Notes under the pieces: generated by a model | Database searches by the model: none | What the model saw: the letters and a program-made list of their open reading frames with translations, nothing else | What the model was told of the DNA's origin: nothing | Shown here: positions 32,865-39,520 of the stretch, in pieces | How the letters are laid out: each line of letters opens with the position of its first letter | Position numbering within the stretch: the stretch's first letter is position 1 | NCBI RefSeq assembly: GCF_001046635.1 | Contig: NZ_KQ130456.1 | Span: forward strand, 158,013 to 222,012 | DNA from: Novosphingobium barchaimii LL02 | Lineage (GTDB): Bacteria; Pseudomonadota; Alphaproteobacteria; Sphingomonadales; Sphingomonadaceae | Direction of reading: 5' to 3' | Length of the DNA stretch: 64,000 nt | Translations under genes and position numbers: made by a program

Positions 32865-33249
32865 ACTGGTGGATAGCCTTGTGCTGCAAGGATGCGGCGA
32901 CGGCTTCCACTGGTGCGACTTGGCCCTGGTCCTGGCTTTCGTCCGCAGCCAGGTCTCCGGTGCCGTAACACCATTTCATCAGGCGGGTGAAGGATGGGCT
33001 GCCGGCAAAGGCCACCTCGCCGCCGCCGTAGAAGAAGGTTTCGGTGCCGGTGAACGGCCCCCGCTCGTTCACCGCCTTCACCCGTCCGTGATAGATCTTC
33101 CTGTCGCCGGAGCACTGTTCGACGGATTCGAATTCCGCCGAAGCGCCTGCGACGAGGTTCCTTTTCACGGCCTCCTCGACCTCGTTCTTGCACCCGCTCA
33201 AGGCGGTAGCCGCTCCCAGCAGCAGTGCTCCAATATGCACGGATTTCAT
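32863..33249 (-). CDS. Small predicted lipoprotein, unknown function
   Basis: This 128-residue protein has a lipoprotein signal (HIGALLLGAATALSGC). The mature part includes two strand-like halves (AEFESVEQCSGDRKIYHGRV, GTETFFYGGGEVAFAG) and further cysteines that could pair (SVEQCSG and MKWCYG). The start at 33249 follows GGGGGT; the longer open frame upstream is antisense to the flgI promoter region. It lies between flhB and flgI and faces flhB. A motility link is possible but unsupported. I recognise no family. Confidence 0.65.
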   Translation of the reverse strand: MKSVHIGALLLGAATALSGCKNEVEEAVKRNLVAGASAEFESVEQCSGDRKIYHGRVKAVNERGPFTGTETFFYGGGEVAFAGSPSFTRLMKWCYGTGDLAADESQDQGQVAPVEAVAASLQHKAIHQ

Positions 33250-33488
33250 GCTATACCCCCAAGGCTGGCCCGCCGCTGCCCCGCCCCGGATAGTGTGTTT
33301 AACTATTTGAGGTTCGGCAATAATCAGGATCAACGTCCGAAAGCAGGGAGGTGGAATTGCCCCACTTGCGCGCCCGGTATTTGGCACCATGCTACCGCAC
33401 CAAAACCTGCCGGGCGGGGCCCCGCCGCCCCTAAAGTTCTGCACGGCGAGAAAACCGCATGACGCGCGCCCGGTCTGCGCCCGGTTCG

Positions 33489-33498
33489 TCCTATAATG
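33489..33498 (+). promoter_or_regulatory. Flagellar operon motif overlapping the flgI start (TCCTATAATG)
   Basis: TCCTATAATG is the full consensus form of the motif. Its last three bases are the first possible ATG of flgI at 33496. If the motif is a -10 element, transcription would start near 33503-33505, at or just before the second in-frame ATG (33505). Confidence 0.6.
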
Positions 33499-34617
33499 AC
33501 CACGATGCCCAGGCTTACGCTCTCGATGCTTCTGGCCGCCCTCGCGGCATGGCTGCTCACGCCTGCGAGCGCGCTCGCCGGGCCGCAGCCGCGCATCAAG
33601 GACATCGTCGACGTCGAAAACGTGCGGACCAACCAGTTGGTCGGCTACGGCCTAGTGGTGGGCCTGCAAGGCACCGGCGACCGTATCCGCAACGTCCCCT
33701 TCACCGAGGAGACGCTGCAGGCCATGCTGGAGCGCATGGGCGTGAACATTCGCGGCACCCAGATGCTTACCCAAAACGTCGCGGCGGTGACGGTGACGGC
33801 GACCATGCCGCCCTTCGCGCGCTCCGGCTCGACCGTGGACGTACAGGTTTCCGCATTGGGCGATGCCACCAGCCTTCAGGGCGGCATCCTGCTCGTTTCC
33901 TCGCTGCGCGCGCTCGACGGTGAAATCTACGCCGTGGCGCAGGGCCCCGTCGCCGTCTCGGGCTTCAAGGCGCAGGGCGCGGCGGCCAAGCTGAGCCGCG
34001 GCGTGATGACCACCGCGCGCATCGCCGGCGGCGCCATCATCGAGCGCGAGGTCGCCTATGACCTGCGCAGTGCCCACTCGCTCAAGCTGGCACTCAAGAA
34101 CCCCGATTTCACCACCGCGCGCCAGATCGCCGCCACCATCAACCGCGAGGCGCCCGGCTCTGCCGAAGTGCTGGACCCGGGCACGGTGGAGCTGCGCCCC
34201 TATGGCAGCGCCTCGATCATCGACCTCATCACGCGGATAGAGAACCTGCCGGTGCAGGTCGACCAGCCAGCACGGATCGTCATCAACGAGGCGGCGGGCA
34301 CCGTGGTCATGGGCGCGGACGTGCGGGTCAGCCCGGTCGCCATCGCGCAGGGCGGACTGACGATCAGCGTCACCGAAACACCGATGGTCTCGCAGCCCGG
34401 ACCGCTTTCGGGCGGGCAGACCGCCATTGTCCCGCGCACCACCATTCAGGCCGACGACGGCAGCGGCGCCTCGCTGGCGGTGCTCAATAGCGGCACCTCG
34501 CTGCAGACGCTGGTCGCCGGGCTCAATTCGCTGGGCGTCAGCCCGCGCGATCTCATCACAATCCTGCAGGCCCTGCGTACAGCCGGCGCGCTACAGGCCG
34601 AAATAGCGGTGCAGTGA
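33496..34617 (+). CDS. flgI: Flagellar P-ring protein FlgI
   Basis: FlgI forms the periplasmic P-ring, assembled with FlgA. It has a Sec signal (LSMLLAALAAWLLTPASALA), then the conserved mature start RIKDIVDVENVRTNQLVGYG and LVVGLQGTGDRIRN. Later come TQNVAAVTVTATMPPFAR, QVDQPARIVINEAAGTVVMG and the C-terminal LQTLVAGLNSLGVSPRDLIT. Full length is 373 residues from 33496; starting at the ATG at 33505 gives 370. It heads flgI-flgJ-flgN. Confidence 0.95.
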   Translation: MTTMPRLTLSMLLAALAAWLLTPASALAGPQPRIKDIVDVENVRTNQLVGYGLVVGLQGTGDRIRNVPFTEETLQAMLERMGVNIRGTQMLTQNVAAVTVTATMPPFARSGSTVDVQVSALGDATSLQGGILLVSSLRALDGEIYAVAQGPVAVSGFKAQGAAAKLSRGVMTTARIAGGAIIEREVAYDLRSAHSLKLALKNPDFTTARQIAATINREAPGSAEVLDPGTVELRPYGSASIIDLITRIENLPVQVDQPARIVINEAAGTVVMGADVRVSPVAIAQGGLTISVTETPMVSQPGPLSGGQTAIVPRTTIQADDGSGASLAVLNSGTSLQTLVAGLNSLGVSPRDLITILQALRTAGALQAEIAVQ

Positions 34618-34618
34618 C

Positions 34619-34942
34619 ATGACCGACCCCGTCGTTTCCCCAACTGCCGCTCCGGTCAGGCCGAAGCCTCAGGTCGTCACCCCGGACCGCAGCCCGGCAG
34701 GCGTCGCGCGCCAGTTCGAGGGCGTGTTCGCCGGGCAGATCACCAAGATCATGATGGAAACGGTGGACCAGGGCGATGAATTCTCCGGCGGTCACGGCGA
34801 GGAGATGTTTCGCGGCATCTTGGCCGAACAGATCGGCAACCAGATCGCACAAGGCAAAGGCCTGGGCATAGCCTCAGCCGTGGAGGCGCAGATCATCCGC
34901 CTGCAAGGAGGCCACAATGCCGGAGCAGCCGATGGCAAGTGA
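34619..34942 (+). CDS. flgJ: Rod-binding protein FlgJ, N-terminal domain only
   Basis: The 107-residue protein corresponds to the rod-capping domain of enteric FlgJ: AGVARQFEGVFAGQITKIMM, DEFSGGHGEEMFRGILAEQI and IASAVEAQIIRLQGG. It has no muramidase domain. In alphaproteobacteria the lytic part is often a different protein, and such a gene is present at 22592. It starts 1 nt after the flgI stop and overlaps flgN by 26 nt. Confidence 0.9.
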   Translation: MTDPVVSPTAAPVRPKPQVVTPDRSPAGVARQFEGVFAGQITKIMMETVDQGDEFSGGHGEEMFRGILAEQIGNQIAQGKGLGIASAVEAQIIRLQGGHNAGAADGK

Positions 34943-35354
34943 CGTGATCGAGATCATGACCTCGCTCTCAGCGGTCATGCGTGAGGAAACCGCGCGGCTG
35001 AACGCGCACGAGCGGGCGCTGGACCTTGCCGAACTGGCAAACGCCAAGGCCCGGCTTGTCGGTGCGCTGGAGGAGCGGCTGGCCCGCCTTGGCCGGCAGG
35101 AGCCGAGCTGGTCAGCCCAGATGGACGATGCACTGCGTGAACGGTTCGCCGATGCGCTGGGCGAACTGCGCGCCGCCTCCCTGGTCAACGCCGCACTGCT
35201 GGAACGCCAGATCGAACTGTCCGCCGACATGATGTCCGCCATCTCCGCCGAGGCGAAGCGGCTCACCGGCAACCGCACATATGCCTACGGCGCCAGCGGC
35301 AACCTTGCCCGCACCGACCTGACGACGCCGATCTCGCTCAACGGCGAATTCTAA
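34917..35354 (+). CDS. FlgN-like flagellar export chaperone
   Basis: This 145-residue, mostly helical protein has heptad-rich segments (ALEERLARLGRQEPSWSAQM, ELRAASLVNAALLERQIELS). Its place downstream of flgJ is typical of FlgN, the chaperone for FlgK and FlgL. AAGGAGG lies 5 nt before the ATG at 34917, which fixes the start despite overlapping flgJ. FlgN is weakly conserved; the call rests on context and coiled-coil character. Confidence 0.7.
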   Translation: MPEQPMASDVIEIMTSLSAVMREETARLNAHERALDLAELANAKARLVGALEERLARLGRQEPSWSAQMDDALRERFADALGELRAASLVNAALLERQIELSADMMSAISAEAKRLTGNRTYAYGASGNLARTDLTTPISLNGEF

Positions 35355-35361
35355 GGCGCAG

Positions 35362-35384
35362 CCCCCATCGCCGCGCGATGGGGG
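35362..35384. repeat. GC-rich hairpin between convergent flgN and MarR-type genes
   Basis: CCCCCATCGC (35362-35371) and GCGATGGGGG (35375-35384) form a 10-bp stem with a 3-nt loop, 8 nt after the flgN stop. No U-tract follows in either direction. Confidence 0.5.
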
Positions 35385-35397
35385 AGAAAAAGCACCC

Positions 35398-35859
35398 TCA
35401 GGACGGAGTATGGCGGGGCAGCGTGCGGAGTGCTGAAACGATCGAACCTGCCGTGACCTCAACCTGCCTGCGCGCTTCCAGGTGCATCAGCGCCAGCCAT
35501 TCGCTGATGACGTTGATGCCCTGCTGCGTCAGCACCAGATAGACCCGGCGTTGATCCGCGCTGTCCTTCACATAGGCGACCAGCCCTTTTCTGGAGAGCT
35601 TGGAAACGTGGTCGATCGCGGTCGTCGTCGGATATGTAGAGGCCGCGCAGGCACGCGAAACGGTGATGCTGCCGCGCCCGTGGTTCCGATAGAGATCCAG
35701 CAGCATCAGCCAGCCGCATTCCTCTACTTCCGGCGCGACCCGGCGCCTGACGGCAATAGCATCCAGATAGACCTGGACGTTGTCGATCTCGCATTCGATC
35801 CGGGCATGGTCGCCCAGAGCCGTATGCAGTTCATCCCTCAATTCTTCGATTTTCAGCAC
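35398..35859 (-). CDS. MarR-type winged-helix regulator
   Basis: This 153-residue protein has the MarR pattern: a dimer helix, then a winged helix with LLDLYRNHGRGSITVSRACA, a recognition-helix region with STYPTTTAIDHVSKLSRKGL, and a wing at DSADQRRVYLVLTQQG. The start is GTG 35859, with AGGAG 7 nt upstream. It overlaps the end of the upstream membrane protein gene by 29 nt. Its target is unknown, possibly that pair itself. Confidence 0.78.
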   Translation of the reverse strand: MLKIEELRDELHTALGDHARIECEIDNVQVYLDAIAVRRRVAPEVEECGWLMLLDLYRNHGRGSITVSRACAASTYPTTTAIDHVSKLSRKGLVAYVKDSADQRRVYLVLTQQGINVISEWLALMHLEARRQVEVTAGSIVSALRTLPRHTPS

Positions 35860-36277
35860 TGCGCAGCTCCTGCGAAGAGGACTGCCGCAGGTCCAGGATC
35901 GGACCCACGCACAGCACGATAAGTTCCGGTATGCTCCAGATGCCCGATATCGCCTTGAACAGCAGCGGCGAGTTCGGCGCGAACTGCCAGGCCAGGAACG
36001 ACAGGACACTGAGCATGTGGAAGGCGCAGATCCACAGCGGCCAGTACCGGTCCGTCCGGGCCGCCACATGCGCGAGCCCGCCGAGCAGGATAAGGTCGAC
36101 GATGATCGTCGCGGCCGGCAACGTCACCAGTTCCTTCAGCGTGGTGGCGCCGAAGAATGTCGACAGCGCCGCGACAAGAAACATCAGGCATATCTTGCGT
36201 CCTTCCAGCCCGCCCCAGACGAGCGCGGGCACGCAAGCGGCGATCATCAGAAGCGAAAAGGCGAGGTTGAGAAGCAT
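35831..36277 (-). CDS. Hypothetical inner-membrane protein paired with a MarR regulator
   Basis: The 148-residue protein is mostly hydrophobic, with about four to five membrane helices (LLNLAFSLLMIAACVPALVW, IVDLILLGGLAHVAA, LWICAFHMLSVLSFLAWQF). The tail is charged. It resembles small hypothetical membrane proteins in sphingomonads, but I cannot name a family. It overlaps the MarR-type gene, suggesting one operon. Confidence 0.65.
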   Translation of the reverse strand: MLLNLAFSLLMIAACVPALVWGGLEGRKICLMFLVAALSTFFGATTLKELVTLPAATIIVDLILLGGLAHVAARTDRYWPLWICAFHMLSVLSFLAWQFAPNSPLLFKAISGIWSIPELIVLCVGPILDLRQSSSQELRSAENRRIEG

Positions 36278-36336
36278 GACCTTGCGTTTAACCTTTGAGG
36301 GCCTGCGTCAAGGTCACCTTCTTCAACCGGATCGGA

Positions 36337-36675
36337 TCAGGCGCGTGCGATCTCTACTGTTTTCAGTACGCCGCTGGGCTTATCGTCGCCCAGACAACCC
36401 CAGTCCGTCTCGCGCTGCTGCGACTCGCCCTTGATGACGGCAAGCTTGCGGTGCATCTGCACCATGTCCTTGCGGCTTTCGACGAGCTTGGAAAAGCTCG
36501 CGGCAGTAGAATCCAGCGCGCCCTGAAGGCGGGCAGGCAGGACCGACGAGGCGGCGTTGGCTTCCATGATCGTCGCCGCAAGGCGGGCCACGTCGAACAG
36601 TGCGGTGTCTACGCTCTTAAACATGCACGAAATATCTGCGGCGACGGCACGGCCGCCAGCATCCGAAAGGCGCAT
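36337..36675 (-). CDS. Hypothetical helical protein
   Basis: This 112-residue protein has no signal or membrane segment. It has helix-forming segments (VARLAATIMEANAASSVLPA, KLVESRKDMVQMHRKLAVIK), with a C-terminal Trp-containing tail. It lies between the membrane protein and the LuxR-type gene on the same strand, with gaps of about 50-60 nt. No family was recognised. Confidence 0.5.
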   Translation of the reverse strand: MRLSDAGGRAVAADISCMFKSVDTALFDVARLAATIMEANAASSVLPARLQGALDSTAASFSKLVESRKDMVQMHRKLAVIKGESQQRETDWGCLGDDKPSGVLKTVEIARA

Positions 36676-36724
36676 AATACTTCTCCGTTGCGTGAGGCAC
36701 GCTGAGGTTGCTCTGTGATGGAGT

Positions 36725-37234
36725 TCACCTGCCCAGCAGGTTGAGAATGCCGATCATGATCGTGACGATGGCTGCGAGCACCGCAATGGAGACAAGTCCG
36801 ATCTGACCCATCGCCGTTATGCGTTGCACCAGCGTCAGATCATGACGTGGCCCCCCGACCGGAGGAAGCCTCAACAGCGAGGAGAGCGCTGTCCGCGATA
36901 CGGACGATTGCGCCTGAGCCTCGCCGAATGTTGGGATTTGCTCCGGCTGACCTGCTTGTGCACCGGGATGAGCGGCAAGGTCGAGGCCTTGCGAGGTACT
37001 AGGTAGTCGCTCCCTAGGCTTTGAAATGTCCAGGAAAATACGAGCCGCGTCGGCGCGGCTGGAAACGCCGAGCTTGATCAGGAGGTCTGCGACATGATTG
37101 TCGATCGTTTTATACGAAAGCCCCAGGTGCGCACCGATCTCCTTGGACGACAGATGCCGCGCCACGAGTGACAAAACCTCATACTGTCTAGCCGAGAGCT
37201 TCTGCCGAAGCTCGGCCTCACTCCATTCCTGCAT
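36725..37234 (-). CDS. LuxR-type HTH regulator with C-terminal membrane helix
   Basis: The 169-residue protein has a LuxR/GerE helix-turn-helix at about 10-65 (LSARQYEVLSLVARHLSSKE, IGAHLGLSYKTIDNHVADLL). A polar linker follows, and one membrane helix near the C-terminus (IGLVSIAVLAAIVTIMIGIL). So the DNA-binding domain is N-terminal and cytoplasmic, tethered to the membrane. The start at 37234 fits the domain start. It is preceded by an inverted repeat at 37300-37322. Confidence 0.75.
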   Translation of the reverse strand: MQEWSEAELRQKLSARQYEVLSLVARHLSSKEIGAHLGLSYKTIDNHVADLLIKLGVSSRADAARIFLDISKPRERLPSTSQGLDLAAHPGAQAGQPEQIPTFGEAQAQSSVSRTALSSLLRLPPVGGPRHDLTLVQRITAMGQIGLVSIAVLAAIVTIMIGILNLLGR

Positions 37235-37299
37235 CGTGCGACCCTTGCGCCCTGCCAAAGGACAGTATTTCGCATCCGAACCTCGGCTGAATATCAAAA

Positions 37300-37322
37300 G
37301 TTAACGATTTGCAATGATTAAC
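37300..37322. promoter_or_regulatory. Dyad upstream of the LuxR-type gene
   Basis: The 23-bp sequence from GTTAAC to ATTAAC has 16 of 23 positions symmetric, with arms GTTAA...TTAAC and inner ATT...AAT. It lies 66 nt before the start at 37234. A candidate operator, possibly for autoregulation. Confidence 0.35.
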
Positions 37323-37469
37323 ATTGTTCAACCATAGATATAGTTCGCGGCTCGCAAAGCGCGCACAGTCAAAGAGCCGGATATCGGCTTTGATGATCAT
37401 CGGAAATGGGATGCGCAAGCCCCGTTTAGGAACGTCTTCCGATTCCGGCCGGAGCCGGCGACCGACCTG

Positions 37470-38627
37470 CTACTCGAACACGGCGGAGAGCACGGCGGCC
37501 ACGCAGGCGAGGTCCAGTGCGTCGATCGCAACTTCGAGGTCCGGGCTTTCGCTATAGCCCAGCATCCTGCCATGGCGGTCGGCGGCTACCGAGAGCACCC
37601 GCAGGCCGCCCTCCTCGCGGACGACGGCCAGGCCCCCGGTTGCGGGATAACGGTCGGGGTCGACGACCAGCGTTGCGCGCCCGGGCAGGCCGGCGCCCAG
37701 CGTGGGGCGGCCAAGGCGCAGGCCGTAAGCGCGCGGGCCAGCGCCGCGCGGGGCCTCGACTACGGCGCCGGTAGGCGTCTGGGCGATCAGGCCCTCAGGC
37801 AGCGGGGTGCCGAAAACGGGCAGCAGGCGGATTCGCGCGGTTCCCGCTTCGCTCTTAGCAGGTTGCTCAGCGGCCGTTTCGGCCAACGGTACGGGCTTTT
37901 CCGGGACCGGTGCCGCTTTGGCAGGCACGGCCAGTTCCTCATGCAGGGCGGCAATGCGGGTACGCGACTTGGCAAGGCGGATTTCGGGGTTGGCGACCAG
38001 CGGCAGCACCGAGGCAAGGTCGCCTCGCGCGTGCATCGCTTCAACCTGGGCCGCCAGCGCCGCGTCGTCGGCCGCGCCGAACAGACGGCGCAGGGCGGCG
38101 CGCACATCCTCGTTCCAGCGACCTAGCGGCTTCAGGGCGTTCTCGATGCGCGACAGCACGACCGGGGCGATACCGTAGTCCTGTTCCAGCACAGCGATCG
38201 TCAGTGCCGGATCACCGCCGCGGCGCGCGCGCAGGGCGGCAGCCAGCAGGACCGCGCCAAGTTCTTCTTCTGCATCGGCAGGAGCGGCGCCGTGAAGCGG
38301 TTCGGCCCATGCGCCAATATCGAAGGCGGGGTCATCCACATCGACCAGCAGGTCGTCCGGCTCGACGCCCAGCGCCTTGCCCAGCGCGCGCAGTTCGTCG
38401 GCACGGGCGAAGATCTCTCCCCGCTCGATCTTGGAGAGGCGGATATAAGTGATCGTCGGGAGCCGCTCCGACAGTTCGAGCAGCGAGCCGATATTGAGTT
38501 GCTTACGGAACTTGCGAATACGGTTCGGGAAGACCAGAGCGCGATGGCAATCGATCTCAGTCAAGGCAGTGCCCGTTACTTGTTCCTGCGCGGGTTGCAG
38601 CCGTAACTTTGGCGATTTCTCGCTCAT
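37470..38627 (-). CDS. Double-HTH XRE-family regulator in flagellar locus
   Basis: The 385-residue protein has an XRE-type HTH at about 30-90 (RIRKFRKQLNIGSLLELSER, TYIRLSKIERGEIFA). A second XRE-like segment follows near 143-185 (LTIAVLEQDYGIAPVVLSRI), then a charged linker. The C-terminal strand-rich domain (ATLVVDPDRYPATGGLAVVR to GRMLGYSE) resembles a LexA/S24-type fold without an obvious catalytic pair. It is a candidate regulator of this locus. Confidence 0.72.
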   Translation of the reverse strand: MSEKSPKLRLQPAQEQVTGTALTEIDCHRALVFPNRIRKFRKQLNIGSLLELSERLPTITYIRLSKIERGEIFARADELRALGKALGVEPDDLLVDVDDPAFDIGAWAEPLHGAAPADAEEELGAVLLAAALRARRGGDPALTIAVLEQDYGIAPVVLSRIENALKPLGRWNEDVRAALRRLFGAADDAALAAQVEAMHARGDLASVLPLVANPEIRLAKSRTRIAALHEELAVPAKAAPVPEKPVPLAETAAEQPAKSEAGTARIRLLPVFGTPLPEGLIAQTPTGAVVEAPRGAGPRAYGLRLGRPTLGAGLPGRATLVVDPDRYPATGGLAVVREEGGLRVLSVAADRHGRMLGYSESPDLEVAIDALDLACVAAVLSAVFE

Positions 38628-39068
38628 CGTGTTTCAAGTCCATTCATGGGGTGGGCAGGCTTTTTCATGCCTGTCCCGGGCGGTCAATGCGTCCAATCGG
38701 GGCTGTTCCGAATCGGGTCTTTTTCACTGCCCCAGGCCGCGATCCTGGTGACTTGGCAACGTGGCCGCTATCCTGCTTCGATCTCCTTAAAATTACGGAT
38801 ATGTTACGCAAAAGCCGGCCGTTAATCCGCAAAGAGGGGTCTGAGCCACGCAAAAGTAAGGAAAACGGCAGTTTCTAAGACCGCCGCCGATAAGTCGACT
38901 GGCCCGTTTGCGGTGCCGAAATGGATGCAAATTTGTGGATCACTGGTCTGCCCTGATGCGCGCCCCCGCATTTTTCGAGGATCAATCCTTTAAACTCGCG
39001 CGCACGATCACGGTTCCCGCAGATGCCTTTGCGGGGGGCGACTCGATGTAGGGGGAGAAGCTCTCGCC
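38628..39068. other. Intergenic region between the XRE gene and flgB end
   Basis: This 441-bp stretch holds no convincing gene. A weak stem, CCCGCA (39016-39021) with TGCGGG (39030-39035), lies 34 nt past the flgB stop and might end its transcript, though no T-run follows. The part near 38780-38880 is relatively AT-rich and probably carries the XRE gene promoter. Confidence 0.4.
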
Positions 39069-39497
39069 TCAGCCCTTGCCGATGGCCGTCTTCATCAGAC
39101 CGATCTGCTTGCGGTAGAGGTTGGTCATCGCCGCATAGTCGGACTGCACCTGTCCGAGCGACAGGAGCTGGTCTTCCAGCGTCACGTTGTTGCCGTCGGG
39201 CTTGGTTTCGCTGGTCTCACTATCGAGGATGACCCGCCCGCCGGCCTGAGGCGGCCTGGCGCCAAGGGCAGCCATCCCGCCCGACAGTTCGACACGCGGC
39301 CGCGCGACCCGGGGCGCGCCGCCCACACCGGCCTGGCTTTCGACCAACGCGGAGAAGTCCGGCGCCTCGACCGTGCGGGCTTTATATCCGGCGGTCTCGC
39401 TGTTCGCGATGTTCTCCGAGATCACGCGCTGGTGCTCGGCCATGGCTTTCATCGCGCGGCCCATGCCGTCGAAGATGGGGGGTAGGGAGGAGGACAT
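39069..39497 (-). CDS. flgB: Flagellar proximal rod protein FlgB
   Basis: FlgB is the most proximal rod subunit. The 142-residue protein has the family start with AMKAMAEHQRVISENIANSE and TAGYKARTVEAPDF, and the C-terminal helix QVQSDYAAMTNLYRKQIGLM. Length is standard. It follows the 901-residue gene by 23 nt on the same strand, an unusual pairing since flgB normally precedes flgC; here flgC is 9 kb away. Confidence 0.93.
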   Translation of the reverse strand: MSSSLPPIFDGMGRAMKAMAEHQRVISENIANSETAGYKARTVEAPDFSALVESQAGVGGAPRVARPRVELSGGMAALGARPPQAGGRVILDSETSETKPDGNNVTLEDQLLSLGQVQSDYAAMTNLYRKQIGLMKTAIGKG

Positions 39498-39520
39498 GGC
39501 GTTCCTTTACGAGCCGGCCG

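Noticed and set aside
37300-37322. CtrA-type box (TTAA-N7-TTAA) before the LuxR-type gene
   Set aside because: The two TTAA elements are separated by 13 bases rather than 7, and they form a dyad instead of a direct repeat.
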